Positions 15,949 through 23,581 of a DNA stretch of 46,044 nt are shown here, piece by piece. Source of the DNA: Actinomycetes bacterium (lineage in GTDB: Bacteria > Actinomycetota > Acidimicrobiia > Acidimicrobiales > JAJYXR01); contig JAJYXR010000037.1 of the NCBI GenBank assembly GCA_021801795.1, positions 1 to 46,044 on the forward strand, in the 5' to 3' direction. The notes under the pieces are model-generated. The model had not been told where the DNA came from and made no database searches. It worked only from the letters and a program-made list of their open reading frames with translations. The translations under genes and the position numbers were made by a program. Each line of letters opens with the position of its first letter. The first letter of the stretch is position 1.

Positions 15949-17571
15949 ATGTCGTCTGGTAGTGGGCACATCCGCTCGTGGTGGGGGTGGGGCTACGAAG
16001 ACGAAGCGCTGGGCGACCAGGAGATCGAGAGCCTGGCGCGTCTCGTGGCGGCGCAGTTCGGCCTGGATGGCCGAGTGTCCGATCCACCGCCGATCTCAGC
16101 GCTGGACCTGCGCGCCCCACGTGTGGAGGTGCCGTCCTCCCTGGCCGGGATCGCGTCGGTGTCGGATCGGGACCGTGCCAGGCACGCGCACGGAAGCTCC
16201 TACAGCGACGTGGTGAGGGCGCTGGCAGGCAGCCTCCCGAACGTACCCGACGCCGTGCTGCGGCCGCGCAGCGCCACAGAGGTAGCAGCGGTGCTCGACT
16301 GGTGCTCGGGCGAGCGGGTGGCTGCCGTGCCGTTCGGGGGTGGCTCCAGCGTGGTGGGCGGGGTCGAACCGGACGTCGGTGATGGCTTTCGAGGTGCGGT
16401 GTCGGTGGACTTGGAGGCCCTGAGCGGCGTCTACGATGTCGACGCGGTATCGCTCGGGTCTCGAATCGGTGGTGGGACCCTGGGTCCTGAGCTGGAGACC
16501 GGCCTGAAGGAGCAGGGCATGACGCTCAGGCACTTCCCCCAGAGCTTCGAGTGCTCTACCTTGGGCGGCTGGATAGCGACCCGGGCAGGTGGGCACTTCG
16601 CGACCGGACCAACCCATATAGACGACCTGGTGGAGTCCATGGAGGTGGTCACACCGGCTGGCCTCGTCGAGACCCGACGGCTTCCTGCATCGGGTGCGGG
16701 TCCCGACCCGAATCGCCTCTTAATCGGATCGGAGGGAGCGCTTGGTATCATCACCGCCGCGTGGGTGCGGGTCAGGCCCCGACCGCGCTGGCGCGCTGGA
16801 GGCTCGGCTCGGTTCCCAGATTTCCCAGCTGGAGCAAGGGCACTTCGCGCCCTGGCTCAGTCTGGTCTCGAACCGGCCAACTGCCGCCTGGTGGATCCGT
16901 TGGAGGCCCTGGTGAACGGTGCAGGCGATGGCTCGAGCGCACTGGTGATCGTGGGCTTCGAGTCGGCCGACCACCCGCTGGATGCCTGGGCGACGAGGGC
17001 AGAGGAGTGTGTGAAGGAATACGGCGGCACGATAGAGGGGGATTGGGGATGCACCGAGCAGGCCTCGGCAGCTGACCGAGGTGGCCCGGCTGCAGCATGG
17101 CGCGGTTCGTTCATGCGAGCCCCCTACGTGCGGGATGCCCTGGTCCGTCTCGGGGTGCTCTGTGAGACCTTCGAGACCGCTGTGACCTGGGACCGCTTCG
17201 AGGAGCTCCACAGCTCGGTCAGGCAGGCCCTGGAGAGCCAGTTCGCTCGCGGGGGCGTGCCGGCGCTGGCCACCTGCCGGGTTACCCACGTCTACCCTGA
17301 CGGTGCCGCGCCGTACTTCACGGTCCTCGCCAGAGCACTTCCAGGAGCGGAGATGGCCCAGTGGAAGGAGATGAAGGAGGTGGCCTCGGACGCGGTGATG
17401 GCGGCCGGCGGGACGATCACCCATCACCATGCAGTAGGCCGGGATCACCGACGCTGGTACGACGAGGAGCGGCCCGGGCTCTTCGCACAGGCCATCGAAG
17501 CCGCCAAGTCAGCCCTCGATCCAGCCTGGATCTGCAACCCTGGCGTGCTGGTCGACAGGAGGCGGGCATAG
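15949..17571 (+). CDS. FAD-binding oxidoreductase, alkyldihydroxyacetonephosphate-synthase-like
   Basis: 540 residues from the ATG at 15949, which has GGGAGG six bases upstream; the open frame extends far upstream but only as glnD antisense. The PCMH-type FAD domain is clear: ATEVAAVLDWC, VPFGGGSSVVGG, LGPELETGLKEQGMTLRHFPQSFECSTLGGWIATRAGGHFATG, and NRLLIGSEGALGIIT. The N-terminal WGWGYED motif and a C-terminal ITHHHAVGRDHRRWY are hallmarks of AGPS-like proteins, the histidines corresponding to the AGPS active-site region. In eukaryotes AGPS builds the ether bond of ether lipids; bacterial relatives may instead oxidise glycolate-type or lipid substrates. Divergent from glnD with an 83-bp gap. 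Confidence 0.85.
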   Translation: MSSGSGHIRSWWGWGYEDEALGDQEIESLARLVAAQFGLDGRVSDPPPISALDLRAPRVEVPSSLAGIASVSDRDRARHAHGSSYSDVVRALAGSLPNVPDAVLRPRSATEVAAVLDWCSGERVAAVPFGGGSSVVGGVEPDVGDGFRGAVSVDLEALSGVYDVDAVSLGSRIGGGTLGPELETGLKEQGMTLRHFPQSFECSTLGGWIATRAGGHFATGPTHIDDLVESMEVVTPAGLVETRRLPASGAGPDPNRLLIGSEGALGIITAAWVRVRPRPRWRAGGSARFPDFPAGARALRALAQSGLEPANCRLVDPLEALVNGAGDGSSALVIVGFESADHPLDAWATRAEECVKEYGGTIEGDWGCTEQASAADRGGPAAAWRGSFMRAPYVRDALVRLGVLCETFETAVTWDRFEELHSSVRQALESQFARGGVPALATCRVTHVYPDGAAPYFTVLARALPGAEMAQWKEMKEVASDAVMAAGGTITHHHAVGRDHRRWYDEERPGLFAQAIEAAKSALDPAWICNPGVLVDRRRA

Positions 17572-17715
17572 ACCGACGGTCAGGCAGCGTGGTGACAAGG
17601 TGCGGCGCGCGCCATCCGGAAGCGGGCTTGTCCGGCTAGCCTGGCTGTGAAGGCGTGCCGTTCTGGAGACGGGTGATTTCCGGCCCGGGCCCGTGGGCAC
17701 CGATAGGAGGAAGAG

Positions 17716-17949
17716 ATGATGCGTGCTATCGAGGAGTCCCCAGGCGGGACGAAGCCACGGCGCCGCAGCCTCGGGATGGAGCTCCTGGATGCCTCCCTCG
17801 TGGTGGTGGGTGTGGTAGTAGGGGTGATGCTGCTGCTCGCGATGGTCCACGCGGTGGTCGGGATAGTGGCTTTCCTGTTCAAGCTGGCGGTGCTCATCGT
17901 GGTGGTGGCCATCGTGGTCCGTCTCTTCCACCACGCCCGCCACCGCTGA
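17716..17949 (+). CDS. Small membrane protein, function unknown
   Basis: 77 residues. A basic N-terminus (TKPRRRSLGMELL) is followed by two hydrophobic helices at about 25-44 and 47-68, very rich in Val, and a short His/Arg tail. The start is well supported by AGGAGGAAGAG just upstream, and a possible -10 TAGCCT sits at 17637. I do not recognise a family. It ends 20 bp from the convergent glycosyltransferase gene. Confidence 0.7.
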   Translation: MMRAIEESPGGTKPRRRSLGMELLDASLVVVGVVVGVMLLLAMVHAVVGIVAFLFKLAVLIVVVAIVVRLFHHARHR

Positions 17950-17969
17950 GCCGGCGGTGATGCTCGGCC

Positions 17970-19010
17970 TCAGCGTCGGGCAAGTTCCTCGTAGAGCTCC
18001 AGGTGCTCGCGTACCATGCGTTCGGCGGAGAAGTAGCCTTCCACGACCCGCCTGCACTCCGCACGGCTGATCTCTCCTATGCGGTCGAGGGCAGCAGCCA
18101 TGGCGGATTCGTCCTCGCAGAGGAAGCCGGTGCGGCCGTGCTCGACCACCTCGGGCGCCGCGCCCTCGGGAAAGGCGAGCACCGGCGTCCCGCAGGCCAT
18201 GGCCTCGATCATCACCATGCCGAAGGGTTCCTCCCAGCGTATTGGGAACAGGAGAGCCTGTGCCCCGGCGAGCAGCTCGAGCTTGCGTTCGTGGGATACC
18301 TCGCCCAGGTATATGGCGTCGGCACCGAGGTGAGGTTTCACGTCGCGCTCGAAGTACTCGATCTCCCAGGCCTCCCGCATCTTCGCGGCGATCAGGAGGC
18401 GCCTGCCTGCCTTCCGGGCTACAGCGATGGCCCTGTGGGCGCCCTTGTCCGGGGCCATCCGACCGAGGAAGAGGACGTAGGGTCCGTCGTCATCCCCGGT
18501 TCCTTCGCCGTAGGGAAAGCGTGAGGCGTCCACGCCGTGGTGAATGACCCTGGCTATCGGGACCTCGGGTGCCGAGCGCTGCTGGGAGTGGGAGACGGCG
18601 AGTATGGGTACCCGCCTTCCCAGGGCTCCGTATAGGTCAGTCAGCTCCTCGTTGAAGGGGCCATGGATGGTGGTGACCACCGGCAGGTCTGGGTAGTGCT
18701 CGGAGTGGAATGGTCCCATCACCGTGTGGTCGTGCACTATGTCGTGGTCTGCCAGGGCCTCGTATGCATGGAGAACGTGACGCAGCTCCGGAACCGCCAT
18801 ACCGATCCGCATGCCCTCGGCACGGTCGAGGACGAACTTCTTATCGACCGGGCAGGTGGAGTCTCCGGTGGTGAACAGCGTGACATCGTGACCGGCTGCG
18901 TGGATCCCGCGAGCCAGCTCGTCGACCACGGCCTCTATGCCGCCATAGAGCGAGGGTGGGATAGGTGCCCAGGGAGGGGCGACGATACCGATGCGCATGG
19001 ACCGATTCAA
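17970..19010 (-). CDS. GT4-family glycosyltransferase
   Basis: 346 residues, a GT-B fold. The N-terminal acceptor loop SLYGGIEAVVDELARGIHAAGHDVTLFTTG is typical, as are HHGVDASRFPYGEG, YVLFLGRMAPDKGAHRAI and the C-terminal EX7E-type motif EEPFGMVMIEAMACGTPV...PEVV. Such enzymes transfer a sugar from a nucleotide donor to glycolipid, polysaccharide or protein acceptors in the cytoplasm. Start could be M1 or M5 (MRIGIVAPPW). The gene stands alone; the tRNA-Cys gene is divergent 93 bp away. Confidence 0.9.
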   Translation of the reverse strand: MNRSMRIGIVAPPWAPIPPSLYGGIEAVVDELARGIHAAGHDVTLFTTGDSTCPVDKKFVLDRAEGMRIGMAVPELRHVLHAYEALADHDIVHDHTVMGPFHSEHYPDLPVVTTIHGPFNEELTDLYGALGRRVPILAVSHSQQRSAPEVPIARVIHHGVDASRFPYGEGTGDDDGPYVLFLGRMAPDKGAHRAIAVARKAGRRLLIAAKMREAWEIEYFERDVKPHLGADAIYLGEVSHERKLELLAGAQALLFPIRWEEPFGMVMIEAMACGTPVLAFPEGAAPEVVEHGRTGFLCEDESAMAAALDRIGEISRAECRRVVEGYFSAERMVREHLELYEELARR

Positions 19011-19085
19011 TCACGCTTCGAGGTGCTGGCGTAACCTCGCTGGAAGCCCCGAGATGGGCGTATCGGCGGGTCCGGTCAGACCCGC

Positions 19086-19091
19086 TAGGCT
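19086..19091 (+). promoter_or_regulatory. -10 box TAGGCT of tRNA-Cys
   Basis: TAGGCT ends 12 bases before the mature tRNA 5' end, which leaves room for a short 5' leader removed by RNase P. It repeats the hexamer seen ahead of three protein genes here. Confidence 0.45.
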
Positions 19092-19103
19092 CGACCGGGT
19101 CAC

Positions 19104-19175
19104 GGCGGCGTGGCCGAGTGGTTCAGGCAGGGGCCTGCAAAGCCCTTTACGGCGGTTCGATTCCGCCCGCCGCCT
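19104..19175 (+). tRNA. tRNA-Cys (GCA)
   Basis: The cloverleaf closes by eye. Acceptor GGCGGCG (19104-19110) pairs with CGCCGCC (19168-19174). The D stem is GCC/GGC. The anticodon stem GGGGC/GCCCT (one G-U) bears the loop CTGCAAA with anticodon GCA at 19137-19139. The T stem GGCGG/CCGCC encloses TTCGATT. The discriminator is T and CCA is not encoded. It is 72 nt long and lies between the GT4 gene and the acyl-CoA ligase. Confidence 0.97.
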
Positions 19176-19221
19176 CGCTGGTCAGTCGCGCCCTCGGGCG
19201 CGTCGATACGAGGGGGGTGTC

Positions 19222-20961
19222 ATGCCTAGCAGCGCCGAAGTGGAACAGATGCTGGCCGGTCCAGGGGGCGTCTTCGAGGTGGCGGTCGAGGAGGTCCGTG
19301 GGGTGCCGACGAAGGTCTACCGGTCCCGGATGGGTTCCCTGAGAGAGGTCTCGCGCGCCGCGCTGGAACGGGGTGACACGGACACCTTCCTCGTATATGG
19401 AGACCTGCGGCTGTCCTCAGGTGCCTTCGTCCGAAGGGCAGACAGCATCTCCCGCTCGCTCTGCAACGACTACGGCGTCTCGAGTGGCGAGAGGGTGGCG
19501 GTGCTCTCGGCTAACACTCCCGAGTGGTGTCTGGCGTTCTGGGCGACCGTAGATGCCTCTGGCGTGCTCGTCGGGCTGAACGGTTGGTGGAAGACAGACG
19601 AGATCCTCTACGGCCTGGCTGACTCGGGTGCGGGGGTCCTGGTGGCAGATGGCCCACGGCTGGCCCGGGTGCTGGCCCAGCTGGGTTCGTGCCCAGAGCT
19701 CCGTGCCGTCTTCTGCACGGATCCCCTGGAGGGGGAGCTGGCCCGGCTGGCCGAGAAGTCTCCGGTGCCGGTGATGGACTTCGGAGTGCTCGAATCGGGT
19801 GCCGGAGATGGACCGGACCCGCTCGAACGCCCGATCGAGGAGGACGATCCTGCTGTCATCTTCTACACCTCCGGCACTACCGGGCGACCGAAGGGGGCCG
19901 TCTCCACCCACCGCACGATGGTCGCGAACCTCCAGAACACCCTCTACACGGCCATAGCAGGGGCAATGGTGAACCCGAGTCGAAGCCTCCTGCCGTCTGG
20001 TGGATCGCAGATGGCCAGCCTGCTCACCTCGCCGTTGTTCCACGTCTCGGGGTGCCATTCGGGCCTGGTGGTGGCTCTGGCCATGGGGGTGAAGCTGGTA
20101 ATGCCCATAGGACGCTTCGACCCCGAGAAGGTGATGGCGCTCATAGAGAAGGAGAAGGTGAATGTCTGGACGGGTGTGCCGACCATGGTCTGGAGGGTGG
20201 TCGACCATCCCGCCAGGCACGACTACGACCTCTCATCGGTGGTTTCGGTGGCCTACGGAGGGTCGGCGGCCGCACCCGAGCTCCAGCGCAAGGTGGCGGA
20301 GACGTTCCCCGCGGTGAAGTCCATGGGCAATGCCTACGGCCTGACGGAGTCGTCCTCGGTGGCCACCGTGAACTCCGGCCAGGACTACCTCGACCGGCCG
20401 GAGTCGGTAGGAAGGGCACTCCCGGTGGTGGAGCTGAAGGTGGTGAGGGACGACGGGGTCGAGGCACCGACCGGTACTACCGGAGAGGTATGGGTAAAGG
20501 GTTCGATCGTCATGCCCGGCTACTGGGGCAAGCCCGAGGAGACTGCCGAGGTGCTGGTGGACGGGTGGCTGAAGACGGGAGATCTCGGTTACCTCGACGA
20601 GGATGGTTTTCTCTACATAACGGACCGTGCGAAGGACATGATCATCCGGGGAGGTGAGAACGTCTACTGCGTCGAGATCGAGAACCGCCTGGTGGAGCAC
20701 CCTGCGCTGGCCGAGGCAGCCGTTATCGGCGTCCCGCACCCGGTGCTGGGCGAGGAGGTTAAGGCTGTCGTGGTAACCGAGCCGGGCCACACGGTCAGTC
20801 CAGAAGAGGTGCGCGCCTGGGTCGCCGAGACGCTGGCCGACTTCAAGGTGCCAGCCCATGTCGAGATCACCGGCACCCCCTTGCCTCGCAATCCATCGGG
20901 TAAGATCCTGAAGAACGCCCTGAGGGGCGAGGGCGAAGTCAGCTTTGCCGAGACCTTCTGA
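19222..20961 (+). CDS. AMP-dependent acyl-CoA synthetase/ligase
   Basis: 579 residues from the ATG at 19222, behind GAGGGGGG; the frame is open further upstream through the tRNA but without a good start. The adenylate-forming P-loop FYTSGTTGRPKG is near residue 213, followed by YGLTES (A5), KTGDLGY (A7), ITDRAKDMIIRGGENVY (A8) and NPSGKILK with the C-terminal catalytic lysine (A10). It should activate a carboxylic acid to acyl-AMP and then acyl-CoA; the general architecture is that of medium/long-chain fatty acyl-CoA ligases. The phytanoyl-CoA dioxygenase-like gene follows by 83 bp, suggesting a shared lipid role. Confidence 0.92.
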   Translation: MPSSAEVEQMLAGPGGVFEVAVEEVRGVPTKVYRSRMGSLREVSRAALERGDTDTFLVYGDLRLSSGAFVRRADSISRSLCNDYGVSSGERVAVLSANTPEWCLAFWATVDASGVLVGLNGWWKTDEILYGLADSGAGVLVADGPRLARVLAQLGSCPELRAVFCTDPLEGELARLAEKSPVPVMDFGVLESGAGDGPDPLERPIEEDDPAVIFYTSGTTGRPKGAVSTHRTMVANLQNTLYTAIAGAMVNPSRSLLPSGGSQMASLLTSPLFHVSGCHSGLVVALAMGVKLVMPIGRFDPEKVMALIEKEKVNVWTGVPTMVWRVVDHPARHDYDLSSVVSVAYGGSAAAPELQRKVAETFPAVKSMGNAYGLTESSSVATVNSGQDYLDRPESVGRALPVVELKVVRDDGVEAPTGTTGEVWVKGSIVMPGYWGKPEETAEVLVDGWLKTGDLGYLDEDGFLYITDRAKDMIIRGGENVYCVEIENRLVEHPALAEAAVIGVPHPVLGEEVKAVVVTEPGHTVSPEEVRAWVAETLADFKVPAHVEITGTPLPRNPSGKILKNALRGEGEVSFAETF

Positions 20962-21044
20962 TCAGCCGAGCTGCTGGCCCAGGGTCATCTCGGGATCGAG
21001 CTCCAGGCCTGGCGGCCGGAGAGCATCTGCATGGGGGCATCTGA

Positions 21045-21896
21045 ATGGCTGAGGAACAGGCCGATCGTCAGACTCTGGATGGCGCGACCATAGAGGGACA
21101 TGTCCGTGCGCTCGACACCGAGGGCTACACGATCGTAGAGGACGCGGTGGATCCAGGCCTCGTCGAAGCGCTCTCGGAGGATCTCTTGCGCCTAGAGCGC
21201 GAGCTGTCCATAGTCCCTGCGGACAACCTCTTCGAGGGCACCCAGACCACCCGCATCTATAACCTGCTCGCCCACGGTCCCCTCTACGAGCGCATCCCGC
21301 TTCACCCGAACATCCTGCCGATAGTCGAACGAGTGCTTGACCCTGGTCTTCTGGTGTCCACCCTGTCGTCCATATCCATCGGCCCCGACGAGACCGCGCA
21401 GCCCATTCATTCCGACGACATCCTCATCCCCCTGCCGAAGCCCCACGTCCCGATCCTGGTGAACACCATGTGGGCCATAACGGACTTCACCGAGGAGAAC
21501 GGTGCCACGCGACTGGTGCCCGGTAGCCATAGGGAGGACCACTCGCCTAACCCACTGGAGCAATACGAGACCATCGCGGCGGAGATGTCGAAGGGCAGCG
21601 TCCTCGTCTGGGTGGGGAGCCTCTGGCACGGGGGAGGGGCGAATCGCACTGCCACGAGACGGGTCGGCATAGCCATGAACTACTGCGCGGGGTTCATACG
21701 CCAGCAGGAGAACCAGCAGCTCGGCATACCGATCGAGACCGTGAAGCGCTTTCCCCGACGCCTCCAGGAGATGGTCGGCTACTCCATCTATAACGGCCTC
21801 ATCGGCCACATAGACAAGCAGCACCCCGCGAAGCTCCTTCTCGGGGCCGACGAGGACGCGCACCTGGTATGGGATTACGCGAAGGCCACCCGATAG
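21045..21896 (+). CDS. Phytanoyl-CoA dioxygenase (PhyH)-family Fe(II)/2-oxoglutarate oxygenase
   Basis: 283 residues. The iron-binding triad HxD...H is present: H122 and D124 in PIHSDDIL and H195 in LWHGGGAN, with the 2-oxoglutarate-binding arginine probably R205 or R206. The preceding ENGATRLVPGSH is also typical of PhyH. These enzymes hydroxylate small or acyl substrates using O2 and 2-oxoglutarate. Some members act in secondary metabolism, so the substrate is open. Nine of its 22 isoleucine codons are ATA, striking for this GC content. Confidence 0.88.
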   Translation: MAEEQADRQTLDGATIEGHVRALDTEGYTIVEDAVDPGLVEALSEDLLRLERELSIVPADNLFEGTQTTRIYNLLAHGPLYERIPLHPNILPIVERVLDPGLLVSTLSSISIGPDETAQPIHSDDILIPLPKPHVPILVNTMWAITDFTEENGATRLVPGSHREDHSPNPLEQYETIAAEMSKGSVLVWVGSLWHGGGANRTATRRVGIAMNYCAGFIRQQENQQLGIPIETVKRFPRRLQEMVGYSIYNGLIGHIDKQHPAKLLLGADEDAHLVWDYAKATR

Positions 21897-21938
21897 GCGG
21901 CTAGCCTCCTTGGCGTCTCGGGCAGCCGATGGGGCAGG

Positions 21939-21944
21939 TAGGAT
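21939..21944 (+). promoter_or_regulatory. -10 box TAGGAT, probable leaderless start of def
   Basis: TAGGAT lies seven bases before the GTG at 21952, placing the transcription start at that codon. This favours GTG 21952 over the ATG at 21943, which overlaps the box itself. Confidence 0.5.
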
Positions 21945-21951
21945 GCCTCAT

Positions 21952-22488
21952 GTGTCCGCTTACACGATCAGGGTCTATGGAGATCCGGTCCTGCGCCAGC
22001 GCGCTCTGGAGGTCTCAGACATAGACGGCCGGCTGGCCGGCCTGGTGGACGACATGCTCTCGACCATGTACGAGGCACCGGGCATCGGCCTCGCGGCGCC
22101 CCAGGTCGGTGTCCGCAAGCGCCTCTTCGTCTACGACCTGGACGACGATCCACATGTGCTGGTGAACCCGACCATCGTAGAAGCTGCCGGTGAGTGGACC
22201 TACGAGGAGGGCTGCCTCTCGGTACCTGGGCTGTCATGGCCGATCACGAGGCCGAAGCAGGTCCATGTGAGAGGTTTCGACCTCGATGGCAACGAGGTGT
22301 CCATCGAGGCAGACGAGCTGCTTGCCAGGCTGATGCTCCACGAGATCGACCATCTCGACGGCGTTCTGCTCGTGGAGCGCCTGGACGAGGACCAACGGCG
22401 GGAAGCCAAGCGCGTGCTGCGGGAGCGTGCGATGGCTTCTGGGATGGGCGAGGTGCTGGCTTCCGGTCGCTCCCCGGCCGATGGCTGA
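21952..22488 (+). CDS. def: Peptide deformylase
   Basis: 178 residues from GTG 21952. The three deformylase motifs are intact: GIGLAAPQVG (44-53), EEGCLSVPG with metal ligand C88, and HEIDHLDG with H130, catalytic E131 and H134. It removes the formyl group from nascent proteins and is followed by fmt, the enzyme that adds formyl to initiator tRNA. The ATG at 21943 is an alternative start, but it sits on the TAGGAT box and would have no spaced Shine-Dalgarno. Confidence 0.96.
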   Translation: MSAYTIRVYGDPVLRQRALEVSDIDGRLAGLVDDMLSTMYEAPGIGLAAPQVGVRKRLFVYDLDDDPHVLVNPTIVEAAGEWTYEEGCLSVPGLSWPITRPKQVHVRGFDLDGNEVSIEADELLARLMLHEIDHLDGVLLVERLDEDQRREAKRVLRERAMASGMGEVLASGRSPADG

Positions 22489-22571
22489 GCACGGCCCCTG
22501 CCGATTCGCTCCACGGCAGCGCCGGCAACTTCTCTGATGGCTGGGCCCGCCAGTCCCCCCGGGACACTCTG

Positions 22572-23510
22572 ATGGCCGAGATCGCCTTCCTCGGGACCCC
22601 GGAGGCTGCCGTCACCTCCCTAGAAGGACTTGTAGCTGCGGGGCACCAGGTGAACCTGGTGGTGAGCCAGCCCGACAGGCGGCGGGCAAGGCGTGGCAGC
22701 CCTGCTGCGAGCCCCGTGAAGGCCGCCGCACTCGACATGGGTCTGAGGGTCAGCGACAGGGTGGAGGATGTACTGGCCTGTGGTGCCGACATCGGTGTCG
22801 TGGTCGCCTTCGGCCGGTTGATCCCGGGTTCGATCCTCGACGCGCTCAGCATGCTGAACGTCCACTTCTCCCTCCTGCCCAGGTGGCGTGGCGCTGCTCC
22901 GGTGGAGCGGGCGATCCTGGCCGGCGACGAGGTTACGGGCGTCAGCATCATGCGACTCGACGAGGGCCTCGACACCGGACCGGTGCTCGCTCGAAGGGCG
23001 GTGGAGATAGCTCCATGCGAGACAGCTGCCGATCTGACCAGGCGCCTGGCCTGCGTCGGCAGGGACCTCCTGGTGGAGGTACTGGCCAACGGGGTCCCTG
23101 GCCTGCCGGCTGGGATTGCCCAGGAAGGAGAGGCCACCTACGCGAAGAAGCTGGCTCCAGAGGAGCTCCGGATCGACTGGCAGCGTCCCGCAGAGGAGAT
23201 CCTGAGGCTGGTCAGGTTAGGGCGCGCCTGGACCACGCTCGGTGCCAAGCGGCTGATCGTGACCGGGGCGGCAGTCGAGCCGCCGGGTGTCGCCGGCGAT
23301 CCCGATCTCACCCCCGACACTGTTCCCGACGCTGTTCCCGGTGTTGGGCCAGGCGCGGAGCCTGGATGCCTAGGTGCAGACGGCGTGGTGGTCACGGGCC
23401 AGGGGCGGGTCAGGCTGCTCACCTTGAAGCCCGAGGGACGCCCTGAGATGGAGGTCTCGGCCTGGATGCGTGGCCTCGGATCGAAGCCGAGCATAAGGCT
23501 CGGCTCCTGA
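22572..23510 (+). CDS. fmt: Methionyl-tRNA formyltransferase
   Basis: 312 residues from the ATG at 22572. The formyltransferase core FLGTPEAAV, the catalytic segment NVHFSLLPRWRGAAPVERAI (N96, H98) and the DEGLDTGPVL loop (D134) are present, followed by the C-terminal OB-like tRNA-binding domain. It formylates Met-tRNAi using 10-formyl-tetrahydrofolate. Near residues 240-265 a run of Asp/Pro/Val/Gly (for example DPDLTPDTVPDAVPG) looks like a low-complexity insertion in a loop of the C-terminal domain. In many actinobacteria rsmB and rpe follow; here a reverse-strand glycosyltransferase intervenes and rsmB is absent. Confidence 0.95.
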   Translation: MAEIAFLGTPEAAVTSLEGLVAAGHQVNLVVSQPDRRRARRGSPAASPVKAAALDMGLRVSDRVEDVLACGADIGVVVAFGRLIPGSILDALSMLNVHFSLLPRWRGAAPVERAILAGDEVTGVSIMRLDEGLDTGPVLARRAVEIAPCETAADLTRRLACVGRDLLVEVLANGVPGLPAGIAQEGEATYAKKLAPEELRIDWQRPAEEILRLVRLGRAWTTLGAKRLIVTGAAVEPPGVAGDPDLTPDTVPDAVPGVGPGAEPGCLGADGVVVTGQGRVRLLTLKPEGRPEMEVSAWMRGLGSKPSIRLGS

Positions 23511-23581
23511 CGCCTCGGCATGAAGGCCGTGCGTGGCCGCCTGAGGTGGCCAAGGGATCCCTGCATGGAACGGAGCGAAGG

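Noticed and set aside
19104..19175. tRNA-Cys as an integration site
   Set aside because: No integrase or duplicated tRNA 3' end lies nearby.
22194..22571. N-terminal extension of the fmt frame over def
   Set aside because: It overlaps the conserved def frame; Fmt proteins start at MAEIAFLGTP-like sequence, found at 22572.
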